From Calditrichia bacterium (GTDB lineage: Bacteria; Calditrichota; Calditrichia; Calditrichales; Calditrichaceae), in the NCBI GenBank assembly GCA_026983775.1, contig JALSTK010000028.1, positions 1 through 64,000 on the forward strand: a stretch of 64,000 nt of DNA, read 5' to 3'. The notes under the pieces are model-generated. The model was not told where the DNA came from, searched no databases, and saw nothing but the letters and a program-made list of their open reading frames with translations. The position numbers and the translations under genes are program-made. Within the stretch, counting starts at the first letter, position 1. The number at the start of each line of letters is the position of its first letter. Positions 1-9,321 of the stretch are shown here, piece by piece.

Positions 1-392
1 GGAACCGCTATTTCATATTGTACGCTTTTATTGTTGCCGTTCTGACCGAACAACCAGGCAAAGAATCCACCTCTGTCTTGACTCTTGGGATAAATCGTCC
101 TGATTTGCAGCACATCATCCACCTGATCAATATCGATCTGCAGATCGTCTAACAGCTTTTTGGCAGTACTGCCGGTACTGGCACTGACCTTTTTTCTGGC
201 AAGGATATGGATATCAGCATCATCCGAATGGCGGATGGCTATGCTACCGTTGGTGTTGGATAGCTCTAACCGAACGATATCATCAACCGCAACCTGCTTT
301 TTGAAAGTCTCCTCCAGCGTGGTTGCCCGCACTTCCGTCAAAGACCCGATTATTAAAAAAAGTGCTGCTGCGATAAAAAATGACCGTTTCAT
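1..392 (-). CDS. DUF4097-like beta-strand repeat protein, exported (truncated by window edge)
   Basis: The reading frame starts at an ATG at 392, with a purine-rich AGAGGG upstream, and runs off the window start after about 130 codons, so the C-terminus is missing. Residues 1-24 look like a Sec signal peptide (MKRSFFIAAALFLIIG, then an A-rich cleavage area). The stretch LELSNTNGSIAIRHSDD followed by alternating short strands matches the left-handed beta-repeat style of DUF4097 (YvlB-type) proteins, which are envelope-associated and of unclear function. It lies 14 bp downstream of the repeat protein ending at 407 and is probably the third gene of that operon. The family call rests on this one motif stretch, so the function is open. 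Confidence 0.6.
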   Translation of the reverse strand, partial: MKRSFFIAAALFLIIGSLTEVRATTLEETFKKQVAVDDIVRLELSNTNGSIAIRHSDDADIHILARKKVSASTGSTAKKLLDDLQIDIDQVDDVLQIRTIYPKSQDRGGFFAWLFGQNGNNKSVQYEIAV

Positions 393-406
393 GGTTTTCC
401 CTCTCT

Positions 407-2173
407 CTATTTGTTTACCTTATATAGGGTAATACCCCAATTTTGCGGATCATCGGGAGGCGCACTGTTCCAATCATAATAAGAATGACTTCCATCCGAT
501 CTGAAGTGTACCTGATAGACACCCGAAGGTAACGTAATCGTCGTATCGATCATTCTGTTTTTTCTGGCCCCTCCCGCGTGTTCCGTGTTTTTATAACGCA
601 TCCTCCAAACGGTGCGATGTTCCGTGAGATTTTCTATCCAGCCGTAATCATACATTTCATCCTCATCCCCTTCACCGATGCAATAAATGCGTATTCTGGT
701 TGTTTTGTTTAAGTGAAATTGCTTACGGACATGTTCATCATCACCGACACGTACCAGACGAGCTATGATGTTTTTATTGCGCATTTGAGATTGGCCCAAA
801 ACCGTAAAGGCATTCCAATCCTTATTAACAGGATAGATCGTAATTCCCCACATCTTCGGATTGTCCGGCTTTCCGGCATTCCATTCTTCGTAAGAATGGG
901 AATCGTCGGTCTGATAGTGTACCACATATTTCCCTTTTTGCAACGTAATGACTCCATTAAAAAGACGATTTTTGGAGGCTCCGCCGGCATGCTGAGTATG
1001 GGCATATTCCATTTTCCATACGATCTTTCCATCACTCACCCGACTAATCCAGCCATAGTCAAACATCTGGCCGTCCCGCCCTTCTCCCAAAGCATAAATC
1101 CGGATTTTAGCCGGACGTTTAACCAGCAGCCCTTTCTCGCGATAGGCATAGTCCCCGACACGAATCATACTTATCAGAGGCTTTTGGGTTGATTCACTGT
1201 AGTTTTTAACAATGGATGGTTCATACCCGGCAGAAACCGGCCGAATGGATATTCCCCAGAAAAAGGGGTCGTAAGGAGGATTGGCATTCCATTCCTGCGA
1301 GGAATGATTAGCATCCAATCGATAATAAAGCAGATAATTGCCGGATTCCAATTTGAGCTTTACATGAAACAAGCGGTTTTTAATGGCTCCTCCGGCATAA
1401 TCGGACTCATCTTCCCGCATCTTCCATATTTCTTCCCGGGTATCCGCATTAATGAGCCAGCCGTAATCAAACATACGTCCTTTATAGCCCTCGCCCAAAC
1501 CATAGATTTCTACTTTGAGAGGTTTTGTAAGAGCAAAGCCCGTATGGGCCCGTTCTTCATCATGTAAATTGGTAAGAGTGGCAACCATCCGATCTTTGAG
1601 AGTGCGCTGTTGTTTCCGGACCGCCCGGGCCTCCAGTATTTCATCCACATTACTAATGCGCACCATCCATTCTTTGGACTCCTCCTGCCAATCCTCATCG
1701 CCGGAAAAGATACGATGAAGTAATTTCCCGAAACTCAGGAATCCCCCGTTGAAGAAAAAGAAAGAAGGTTCGATCGCGGCAAAATATACTTCATAGCGAC
1801 CTTTTTTCAGTTTCACATCGCCGTTAAAAATACGATTCCATTCGGCCCATCCCGTATGCCTGGTATTTTCCGGAGTCATCCGCCAGACCATCTCCCGGGT
1901 TTGCGCATTGATAATCCAGGCATAAGCGAACATGTTAAAACGATCTTGCTGATAATTCCGGGTCCGTGTCAGTCTGCTCTCCGCTCCGGCACCGATAGCT
2001 TTTACATGAATCATTCGATCACTGTTAATAAGAAATCCGGCGTAAGTGATCTGCCTGTTTCCAAGATCTCGCATGAGTAATTGATTCTCACCGGAAAAGG
2101 CCATTCTACAGGAAAGAAGAATCACAAGTAAGGGTACCCAGAAGAGGCCTTTTTTATTAAAGAGTATTTTCAT
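407..2173 (-). CDS. Exported repeat protein with three full and one degenerate ~137-residue modules
   Basis: I do not recognise a named family. The preferred start is the ATG at 2173, which gives a signal sequence ending in a possible lipobox (VILLSC) and has AGGG upstream. A GTG at 2191 would overlap the previous stop codon by one base. The mature protein repeats a module of about 137 residues. Its order is a VGD motif, then IRIYxxGEG, a DYGW box, a Trp-Lys/Arg-Met strand, HAGGAxKNR, a Gly-Tyr strand, DxSHSYxxWN, and a WGIxIxPV ending. Modules 2-4 are clear and module 1 is diverged. The pattern suggests tandem beta-sandwiches outside the cytoplasm. The gene follows the Omp85-like gene closely and precedes the DUF4097 gene, so the three probably act together at the envelope. 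Confidence 0.65.
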   Translation of the reverse strand: MKILFNKKGLFWVPLLVILLSCRMAFSGENQLLMRDLGNRQITYAGFLINSDRMIHVKAIGAGAESRLTRTRNYQQDRFNMFAYAWIINAQTREMVWRMTPENTRHTGWAEWNRIFNGDVKLKKGRYEVYFAAIEPSFFFFNGGFLSFGKLLHRIFSGDEDWQEESKEWMVRISNVDEILEARAVRKQQRTLKDRMVATLTNLHDEERAHTGFALTKPLKVEIYGLGEGYKGRMFDYGWLINADTREEIWKMREDESDYAGGAIKNRLFHVKLKLESGNYLLYYRLDANHSSQEWNANPPYDPFFWGISIRPVSAGYEPSIVKNYSESTQKPLISMIRVGDYAYREKGLLVKRPAKIRIYALGEGRDGQMFDYGWISRVSDGKIVWKMEYAHTQHAGGASKNRLFNGVITLQKGKYVVHYQTDDSHSYEEWNAGKPDNPKMWGITIYPVNKDWNAFTVLGQSQMRNKNIIARLVRVGDDEHVRKQFHLNKTTRIRIYCIGEGDEDEMYDYGWIENLTEHRTVWRMRYKNTEHAGGARKNRMIDTTITLPSGVYQVHFRSDGSHSYYDWNSAPPDDPQNWGITLYKVNK

Positions 2174-2190
2174 AAGAGCCCTATTTCCCA

Positions 2191-3825
2191 CTAAAACGGT
2201 TTGGTTAGCCGAAGGGTAAAAACGAACGGTTTCCTGCCCGTATCCAATCTCTTGGCAATATTCAATCTGAAATGACTACCTGATCCTCCGCTTAACCCAA
2301 TACCGATATCCGATTTCATATCCTTCCATTGCAATTGACTATAACCGGATTGCCAGGAATCTCTACCGCTTACCTGGGAGCGCATCCAGACATTACCCAT
2401 ATCGAGAAAAAAGATGTAATGTAAATCATCGAAAAATAAGAAATCCGAGAAGATTACCCGCGGATTCACATTATATTCAAAATTTGCCAGTAGCAGACGA
2501 TCGCCTCCATATCTGCCGGATGTGGTTCGCAGTTCTTTGAAGCCATAACCGCGCAGGGTACTTACCCCGCCGAGTTGATACAGTTTTTGAGCCGGCACAA
2601 ATCCCTGCGAGGTAGCAATCTTTATCCGCATATCCAGGCGATCGAATTGACTAAGCTTCTGATAACGTCTCACTTCCAGGTCGTACTGGTTAAAAGAAAA
2701 GTCACTGTTTAATTTACTATTTGAAGTTTCAATTCCCAAACGGGCATACCATCCGCTATGCGGGCGGTTAAGATTGTTTCGTGTATCCAGATACAACTCT
2801 CCATACAGGCTGCGCATGAGTCCTTCGTCGATGGCCGGATTTCTTCTGAACTTTTTTTTGCCATTAAATAAGGACCATTCCGTATGGTTCTTCAGAGAAT
2901 TATACTGATCGCTTCGATAGGCCAGCGTCCCTTTAAAGAAAATCGTCCAGTTCTGGCTGAGGTGAAATTCATACCCCTGTCTTTGATAATAATCCTGCAG
3001 ATCCTGATGCAGAAAAACGGCGGCCAGGCTATTTTCCCAGGGAGTGATCAACCATCCGTCTTTGGTATCGGTTAAATTATAAATTTTGGCACCTAATTCA
3101 AAACGGTAGTCACGTTGATTAAAAAACCAACGATCTATTCCCAAACTATAACGCCATTTTTTCTCTTTAAATCCATATCCGAAGAATCCGTGTAAATTTA
3201 AGTAATTATATTTTCCGGTAATTTTTTTAGGAGAAGACAGACCGAGAAAGATACCCTGGACCCGGTTATATTTTAAAATTAACGACTTATGGGTCTGAGC
3301 TAAGGGTAGCGTGCTGTATGGGGTACGATATCCATCCGAAAACGGTTTATCGGGTTGGTCGGCAACGGATAGACCCAAAATCCAGCGACGATGTTCCGTG
3401 CGGGGAAACAGGTTTTTTGCCTGCGTCTCAATCTGATTTCCGGTGACAGTACTATGAGCCGACTGACGTATTCTGCCGCCTATGCAGGTAATGTCGCCCT
3501 GGACATCAGCTTCAGGCTTAATGTAGGCATTGCCATTGATGATGATGATATCGCCGACAACCTTTCCCCGGATCTTCAAATCGTGTTTAATGACCATAAT
3601 ATTGCCGGTAATCACCTCGCCGGAATCAATAATCGTATCCTGTTCATAACGGAAAGTCTGAAGGGATTTATCTTTAAAATATTTCTCTTCAGCCCTTTTT
3701 TCGATCTTTTTTAAGGCCTGATGGTCATATTCCTTTTTGTTCTGTGCAAAAGCCCTTGAAGATGTGAGACAAAAGGCAATGCTTAGGAACAGCATTACAG
3801 ATAAGGCTTTATTCACAAAATACAT
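2191..3825 (-). CDS. Outer-membrane protein: bactofilin-like beta-helix plus Omp85-type C-terminal barrel
   Basis: The start was chosen at the ATG at 3825 (another lies at 3828) because GGGAGGA sits just upstream. The TTG at 3840 would include that ribosome site. A signal peptide covers residues 1-28 (MYFVNKALSVMLFLSIAF...). Residues of about 55-125 form a short repetitive strand region (TGNIMVIKHDLKIRGKVVGD) like bactofilin or polymer-forming domains. The C-terminal half is barrel-like and carries LGGVSTLRGYGF, the LRGY-type signature of the BamA/TamA/ShlB surface-antigen fold, and the chain ends in Phe. No POTRA repeats are evident, so this is not a normal BamA. It is the first gene of an operon with the repeat protein and the DUF4097 protein. 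Function is unknown; an envelope scaffold or a secretion pore are both possible. Confidence 0.65.
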   Translation of the reverse strand: MYFVNKALSVMLFLSIAFCLTSSRAFAQNKKEYDHQALKKIEKRAEEKYFKDKSLQTFRYEQDTIIDSGEVITGNIMVIKHDLKIRGKVVGDIIIINGNAYIKPEADVQGDITCIGGRIRQSAHSTVTGNQIETQAKNLFPRTEHRRWILGLSVADQPDKPFSDGYRTPYSTLPLAQTHKSLILKYNRVQGIFLGLSSPKKITGKYNYLNLHGFFGYGFKEKKWRYSLGIDRWFFNQRDYRFELGAKIYNLTDTKDGWLITPWENSLAAVFLHQDLQDYYQRQGYEFHLSQNWTIFFKGTLAYRSDQYNSLKNHTEWSLFNGKKKFRRNPAIDEGLMRSLYGELYLDTRNNLNRPHSGWYARLGIETSNSKLNSDFSFNQYDLEVRRYQKLSQFDRLDMRIKIATSQGFVPAQKLYQLGGVSTLRGYGFKELRTTSGRYGGDRLLLANFEYNVNPRVIFSDFLFFDDLHYIFFLDMGNVWMRSQVSGRDSWQSGYSQLQWKDMKSDIGIGLSGGSGSHFRLNIAKRLDTGRKPFVFTLRLTKPF

Positions 3826-4027
3826 CATAAATCCTCCCAACGATTTTTTCTATAATACGCATGAATATACAAAAAAGTTACAAAATAATTTAAACAGAGA
3901 TTTCGAAAAACCTTGTAATTCATAGAGCAGGAAGATTGTAATAATTCATCCACTTCACATTGAATCTAATTACTGCACATCGTAAATTTCAGAATGTCAA
4001 TATCGAATCCTATTAAACGGAATCTTG

Positions 4028-5197
4028 ATGCCTTTGAATAGAACGATCCATCCTGCCTTTGCTGCCGTCAAACAAGATCATATGTATCGCTATCTGGTCG
4101 TTTTAACCATTGCTTCGATGACAGGCCTGCAAACATGGCGAACTCTGTTTAATAATTTTTCCGTGGAAATGGCCCATTTGCAGGGCAATCAGGTAGGTAT
4201 TATCCAGGGCGTACGCGAGATTCCCGGTTTCCTGGCCCTTCTGGCCATCTTTGTAATCCGGCTTATGCCGGAACATCGCCTCTCTGCACTTTCGATTTTT
4301 TTTCTGGGATTCGGAGTCGCCATCACCGGATTCTTTCCTTCCTTCTCCGGCATTATGCTTACCACACTGGTCATGAGTTTCGGATTCCATTATTATGAAA
4401 CCACTAACCAATCCCTGACCCTGCAATACTTCGATGTGCAAACCGCACCATGGGTTTTCGGTAAACAACGCAGTTACGGGTCGGTAGCCAATATCGTAGT
4501 AGGAATCATCATTCTAATGGTCACTGCCTGGCTTGCCTACTGGCAGATCTATTTGATGATGGGTTTGGTACTGATTACCGTATCTTTTTGGGCCTTCACC
4601 CAAAAGCCTTCGAGAAAGCATCTCATCGTGCAGCATAAAAAAATGATCTTTCGCAAGAAATACGGCCTTTATTATTTTCTTACCTTTATGGCCGGAGCCC
4701 GCCGTCAGGTATTCGTAGCCTTTGCCGTATTCCTGCTGGTTAAAAAATTTGATTTTAGCGTCCAAACCATCACGGCCCTTTTCGTACTGAATAACATCAT
4801 CAACTTTTTTCTAAGCCCATTAATCGGTAAAGCTATTATCCGCTTTGGAGAACGCAAAGTTTTATCCTTGGAATACGGTAGTCTGATTTTTATTTTCTCG
4901 GCTTATGCTTTTACTAAAACCGGTTGGATGGTGGCTGTACTTTACATTTTTGACCATATATTTTTTAATTTTTCGATTGCGATCCGCACCTATTTCCAAA
5001 AAGTCGGAGATACGAAGGATATCGCTCCCAGCATGGCGGTCGGATTTACAATCAATCATATTGCCGCCGTCGTCATCCCCGCCATCGGCGGATTGATCTG
5101 GATGGTCGATTACCGTATGGTATTCCTGGGCGCCGCCTTTTTCAGTCTGATTTCGTTTTTTGCCGTACAGTTAATCCGAACCCCGCAACATGTTTAG
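4028..5197 (+). CDS. Major facilitator superfamily transporter
   Basis: A polytopic inner-membrane protein of about 389 residues with roughly twelve hydrophobic segments, the usual MFS length and layout. An amphipathic stretch comes first and TM1 begins near YRYLVVLTIASMTG. The TM4-5 region (SFGFHYYETTNQSLTLQYF) has polar residues that could line a substrate path. The ATG at 4028 is preferred over the TTG at 4025. The ribosome site is weak. The gene stands alone between a divergent envelope operon and the Prc-type protease. The substrate cannot be told from the sequence. Confidence 0.75.
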   Translation: MPLNRTIHPAFAAVKQDHMYRYLVVLTIASMTGLQTWRTLFNNFSVEMAHLQGNQVGIIQGVREIPGFLALLAIFVIRLMPEHRLSALSIFFLGFGVAITGFFPSFSGIMLTTLVMSFGFHYYETTNQSLTLQYFDVQTAPWVFGKQRSYGSVANIVVGIIILMVTAWLAYWQIYLMMGLVLITVSFWAFTQKPSRKHLIVQHKKMIFRKKYGLYYFLTFMAGARRQVFVAFAVFLLVKKFDFSVQTITALFVLNNIINFFLSPLIGKAIIRFGERKVLSLEYGSLIFIFSAYAFTKTGWMVAVLYIFDHIFFNFSIAIRTYFQKVGDTKDIAPSMAVGFTINHIAAVVIPAIGGLIWMVDYRMVFLGAAFFSLISFFAVQLIRTPQHV

Positions 5198-5417
5198 CCT
5201 TACAGATTATTTTTTGCACCACTTGATCTTTTCAGTTATTTTAACGTTTTTACTAATTGAACCGAGAATAAACGGAACCTTTTTGAAACAACGTATTTTA
5301 ATAAGATATTTTCTATGTAAAAAAAAGGAAGTCTTCGGGAGTCTGCATTGTATAGGCATTAATTTTTACCAATAAAACATACCAGTCCTTTTATGAACCC
5401 AATAGATGGAATCACTT

Positions 5418-7448
5418 ATGAAATATAAAATATCAATTTTCACCATTCTTCTTGCTTTAGTTATTTTTAAGGGCGGATATGCCACCCAGTCCGACAGTAC
5501 TGCCCTGACCTTTAAGCCTCTGACGGCTAAACCTATTCACCATCGGGTGGAGCAGGTCATATCCTATTTATTGTCACATAATCATTATCATCATAAGGAA
5601 ATAAATGATTCCCTTTCCAGCGCATTATTCGATAATTTTCTGGATATATTAGACGGCAACCGTAGTTATTTTTTAAAATCGGATATCGATCAGTTCGAAC
5701 AATATCGTTACCAGCTTGATGATTTTCTGAAAGCCGGTAATTTAAGTGTCGCCTATGAAATGTTTAACCGGTTTGGTCGGCGCTTTGCCGAACGGCAACA
5801 CTATATTTCGGAACGTTTAAAAACTCCTTTTGATTTTACGATCGATGAATATTATCGGCCCGACCGTTCCAAAGAGCCATGGGCCGACAACACGGTTCAA
5901 CTGGATAGCATTTGGCGGAAACGACTTAAGAACGAGGCTCTGAATTTGAAACTGGAAGGGAAAAAAGACGATAAAATATATGAAACCTTACAAAAACGTT
6001 ACCATACTATTTTCAAACGGGTCATTCAAACCGAGAGTGAAGATGTTTTCCAATGGTATATGAATGCCTTTGCGGAAATTTTTGATCCTCATACTTCCTA
6101 TATGTCGCCGAAATTGAGTGATGATTTCAAAATCCGCATGAGCCTTTCTCTGGAAGGTATCGGTGCTTCTTTACGGACAGAAGATGATTACACCAAAGTA
6201 GTGGATATTGTACCTGGCGGCCCGGCAGAAAAAAGCGGCCTCTTACATCCTAACGATCGCATCACCGGAGTGGGTCAGGGAGATAAAGGGGAGATAGTGG
6301 ATGTGATTGGCTGGAGAATTGATGATGTGGTTCAGCTTATTCGGGGCCCGAAGGGGACCAAAGTACGCTTACAGATTTTACGGGCCGACGCCACTGCCGA
6401 CACACCGCCGGACACGATTGAGATCACTCGCGATAAGGTACGGCTGAAAGACAGGGCTGCCAAGAGTGACACTTTGGAAATCAAACACAATGGGATGATC
6501 TACAAATACGGAGTGATCGATGTCCCGGATTTCTATCTCGACTATGACGCCATGCGCCAGGGGGATCCTGATTATGCCAGCACCAGCAGGGATGTAAAAA
6601 AATTAATTCGCCAATTACAGGGCGCCGGTGTAGATGGTATCATCATCGATCTGCGTAATAACGGAGGTGGCTTCTTAAGTGAAGCCGTTAATCTGACCGG
6701 TTTGTTTATTGACTCCGGACCCGTTGTCCAGGTTCGCAATACGCGAGGAGCCGTATCCGAAGAACGGGATCGGAACCAAAATATTTACTATAACGGCCCC
6801 CTCGCTGTTCTGGTTAATCATCTGAGTGCCTCCGCTTCGGAAATTTTCGCCGCGGCAATCCAGGACTATGAACGGGGTCTGATCATCGGAGAACAGACCT
6901 ACGGTAAAGGAACCGTGCAGAATATTATTCGTCTCAACAGGTTCTTTCCCCGAAGTACAGAAAAACTGGGGCAGATCAAAATGACCATTGCCAAATTTTA
7001 CAGAATAAACGGCGGCAGTACACAAAAAAGAGGGGTTATTCCCGATCTGGAGATTCCTTCGAGACTGGATGGTATGAAAATCGGGGAACGTAGTCAAAAA
7101 TTTGCTCTATCCTGGGATGAGATCGAACCTGCGGATTATCATTTGTATTCGACGTCGCTCGATCCGTTGATCCCCCGACTACGCTCGATTCATCAGGCCA
7201 GGATTCATAAAGACCCTGAGTTTAAAATCCTGCTGGAACAGATCGCGCAGGCCAAAAAAGAACGGGAAAAGAAGCTCTTTTCTCTGCAAGAATCCAAACG
7301 CAGAGAGATTCGTAAAAAAAAGGATAAACTGAAAGATAAATTAAAAGCGCTTCAAAAAAAAGACGACCGGAAAAAGCAAACCGATTTGTACCTGATGGAA
7401 ACAGCTCATATTCTAAGCGATTATTTAAAACTGGTCGCTCAGCGTTAA
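5418..7448 (+). CDS. prc: Carboxy-terminal (tail-specific) processing protease, Prc/Tsp type, S41
   Basis: A periplasmic serine protease that degrades or trims proteins from their C-terminus. The start is the ATG at 5418 (an in-frame ATG lies at 5406), giving a signal peptide MKYKISIFTILLALVIF. The 676-residue length matches E. coli Prc (682). Order: N-terminal helical domain (about 35-190, with the family-typical FDPHTSYMSP), PDZ (about 235-330), S41 core (about 350-545), and a lysine-rich C-terminal helical tail. The catalytic set aligns as Ser472 in SASASE, Asp483 in QDYE and Lys497 in TYGKGTVQ, with the same spacing as E. coli Ser430, Asp441 and Lys455. It appears monocistronic. In other bacteria the family helps control peptidoglycan hydrolases and lipoproteins, which suits the murein-turnover genes in this window. 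Confidence 0.92.
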   Translation: MKYKISIFTILLALVIFKGGYATQSDSTALTFKPLTAKPIHHRVEQVISYLLSHNHYHHKEINDSLSSALFDNFLDILDGNRSYFLKSDIDQFEQYRYQLDDFLKAGNLSVAYEMFNRFGRRFAERQHYISERLKTPFDFTIDEYYRPDRSKEPWADNTVQLDSIWRKRLKNEALNLKLEGKKDDKIYETLQKRYHTIFKRVIQTESEDVFQWYMNAFAEIFDPHTSYMSPKLSDDFKIRMSLSLEGIGASLRTEDDYTKVVDIVPGGPAEKSGLLHPNDRITGVGQGDKGEIVDVIGWRIDDVVQLIRGPKGTKVRLQILRADATADTPPDTIEITRDKVRLKDRAAKSDTLEIKHNGMIYKYGVIDVPDFYLDYDAMRQGDPDYASTSRDVKKLIRQLQGAGVDGIIIDLRNNGGGFLSEAVNLTGLFIDSGPVVQVRNTRGAVSEERDRNQNIYYNGPLAVLVNHLSASASEIFAAAIQDYERGLIIGEQTYGKGTVQNIIRLNRFFPRSTEKLGQIKMTIAKFYRINGGSTQKRGVIPDLEIPSRLDGMKIGERSQKFALSWDEIEPADYHLYSTSLDPLIPRLRSIHQARIHKDPEFKILLEQIAQAKKEREKKLFSLQESKRREIRKKKDKLKDKLKALQKKDDRKKQTDLYLMETAHILSDYLKLVAQR

Positions 7449-7473
7449 AAATACGCCGTGTTACCGGGGATGC

Positions 7474-7941
7474 CTATATAAGCAAAAAATGTTCATGCTG
7501 TAATAACCATTCCTTGCGCCATAAGCCGCCTGCATATCCGACTAATTTGCCGGTGTTGCCGATAACACGATGACATGGTACAATGATGGGGATGGGATTA
7601 CGCGCATTGGCCATGCCCACAGCACGAACCGCTTTGGGCCGTCCAATCTGTTTCGCTAAATCTCCATAGGTTACGGTCAGTCCAAAGGGAATCCTGATTA
7701 AAGCCTGCCAGACCTCCCATTGAAAAGGTGTGCCTTTCATATCCAAAGGCAAATTAAATTCCTTGCGTTTACCTTTAAAATACTCCTGTAACTCCCTCTT
7801 CACCCTTCTGATTAGCGCGGAGTCCCCCATAGGAACATCCGTAAAATTTTCCTCAAAATGTATACCGAGTAAAGCTTCGGGGGTACAAATAATTTGTAAA
7901 TCTCCGATAGGGCTTGGGAATCGGGCGGAATGTTGCTTCAT
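7474..7941 (-). CDS. ogt: Methylated-DNA--[protein]-cysteine S-methyltransferase
   Basis: A suicide DNA-repair protein that removes the alkyl group from O6-methylguanine onto its own cysteine. The 155-residue chain has the small N-terminal domain and the DNA-binding C-terminal domain. The acceptor site IVPCHRVIG holds Cys123, and RAVGMANARNP is the recognition-helix region with the arginine finger. TVTYGDLA is also family-typical. The start at the ATG at 7941 follows GAGGG; the GTG at 7956 would include that site. It is transcribed away from the YwiC-like gene with a long spacer. There is no Ada-type regulatory extension, so Ogt rather than Ada. Confidence 0.93.
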   Translation of the reverse strand: MKQHSARFPSPIGDLQIICTPEALLGIHFEENFTDVPMGDSALIRRVKRELQEYFKGKRKEFNLPLDMKGTPFQWEVWQALIRIPFGLTVTYGDLAKQIGRPKAVRAVGMANARNPIPIIVPCHRVIGNTGKLVGYAGGLWRKEWLLQHEHFLLI

Positions 7942-8386
7942 TTTACCCTCTATCACTTTGGTTATAAATATAATTTTTCAGTTTGCTCTTTTGCTAAATA
8001 TATAATAATGGTTTTAAAGCAAGATTTCAAAGGAAATATTTATTTTATTTTTGATGACCTTCCAATCCGCTTGGGCCCGCCGGAGCCGGGCAGGCCGTGC
8101 CCGAGGCAGGCGGGCCACGACGAAGCCGGGCAGGCATAACAAGGTACTGTGGTTGGAAATGACACGATCGTTTCAGCCTGTTGTTCCGGATTACGGACCG
8201 GTCCTGATTTAGCTACTCATCTTTTGTGTTTTTAGTAATTGAATGGGCACAAAACCCAAAATCTATCTCTTAAAAAAACGACACAATTTTTCTTTGGCAT
8301 TCTGTCTGCAATTCCAGTAAATTGCCCCTTTTTTATGGGAGGAAAAATCAACATGAACCTATTTCTGATTAAAACGAACGGATAAA
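7942..8386. other. Intergenic spacer between divergent genes, with one GC-rich repeat
   Basis: About 445 bp without a credible gene. The left part (to about 8072) is AT-rich and probably carries the promoter of the methyltransferase. A GC-rich hairpin block occupies 8073-8137, followed by GGAAATGACACGATCG, which resembles the tail of the 50-bp repeats near 24.7 kb. The rest, to 8386, is ordinary leader of the YwiC-like gene. No riboswitch or tRNA was recognised. Confidence 0.6.
8073..8137. repeat. GC-rich nested inverted repeat (CGGGCAGGC family), copy 1
   Basis: A sharply GC-rich block in AT-rich surroundings. GGCCCGCC at 8074-8081 pairs perfectly with GGCGGGCC at 8109-8116, and inside it CGGGCA at 8087-8092 pairs with TGCCCG at 8098-8103. 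The core CGGGCAGGC occurs twice. The flank CGACgAAGcCGGGCAGGC recurs with two changes near 25003-25020. This marks a dispersed repeat family. Confidence 0.7.
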
Positions 8387-9166
8387 ATGAAACGCAACGT
8401 ATGGCTCTCTATAAAAATGATCGCTCTGCCCCGCGAGCATGGCGCCTGGGGATTTACTATAGAACCTCTGCTATTAGGTCTGCTTGTCGTCTGGTCCGTA
8501 CCCAATGCCCTATTGGCTCTTGCAACCTTTTTAACCTTTCTGGCTCATCAGCCAGTGAAAATCTTTTTCAGCTCTTATAAGGCCAAAAGAAAATCGGCTC
8601 TGTTATTTATTATCGGTTATGGTTCGGCAGGCGTCTTCGCTTTTTATTTCTATCTCACCCGGGTTTCCCTGCAAGCCGGTTTACCGGTGTACGGAGCACT
8701 GGGTATGATGTTTTTTTATCTGATTCTCGATTTGTTACATTGGAATAAAAGAATCTATATTGAAATTATCGCACCCGCGGCCATCGGGTTAATGACCATG
8801 AGTATGGCATTGAGCGCAGGTTGGGGAACAGCAGAATCCCTCGCTTTATGGCTTTTATTATTAACGAGGTCCATCCCCACTGCTTTCTATGTTCATGCTC
8901 GTTTACAGAGCATTAAAAGACAGCCGTCCGGAAAGAAGAGCGCTCTGACGGTACATATTCTATCTGTGCTCCTGGCGGCTTTTCTGATATCGGAACATTT
9001 GCTTCCGGTTCTGGCCTTATTCGGGGTGTTGAACTTATTGTTACGAGCTGTGTATGGATTATTCCTGCAAAAAGCCGGAACCGTTCGCCGGCTTGGTATA
9101 ATGGAATTTGTTTATGGTTTACAATTAGTTTTTTTCACTGTAATCGGTTATTGGTTCCATTTTTAA
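8387..9166 (+). CDS. YwiC-like integral membrane protein
   Basis: A 259-residue polytopic membrane protein with about seven or eight hydrophobic segments. The N-terminal block IALPREHGAWGFTIEPLLLG is the hallmark of the YwiC-like family (PREHGAWG). The ATG at 8387 has a modest GGA-type site. In Bacillus, ywiC lies near anaerobic nitrate-respiration genes, but the biochemical role is unknown. Here it precedes a small membrane protein and faces the multiheme cytochrome block across a bidirectional terminator, so a link to anaerobic respiration is possible but unproven. Confidence 0.75.
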   Translation: MKRNVWLSIKMIALPREHGAWGFTIEPLLLGLLVVWSVPNALLALATFLTFLAHQPVKIFFSSYKAKRKSALLFIIGYGSAGVFAFYFYLTRVSLQAGLPVYGALGMMFFYLILDLLHWNKRIYIEIIAPAAIGLMTMSMALSAGWGTAESLALWLLLLTRSIPTAFYVHARLQSIKRQPSGKKSALTVHILSVLLAAFLISEHLLPVLALFGVLNLLLRAVYGLFLQKAGTVRRLGIMEFVYGLQLVFFTVIGYWFHF

Positions 9167-9321
9167 TTTCGCAGCCCATTACCGGCGGAATATTTTTGAG
9201 GGATTAGCGAGAAATTAGTATATTCGGGTTGTTTTGTCGGGAAACTTCTTTTAATATTGATTATCCCGGGTGAAATGTAGGATGATTACATTTGAAATTT
9301 TTATAAAATGAAGGAGCAAAG

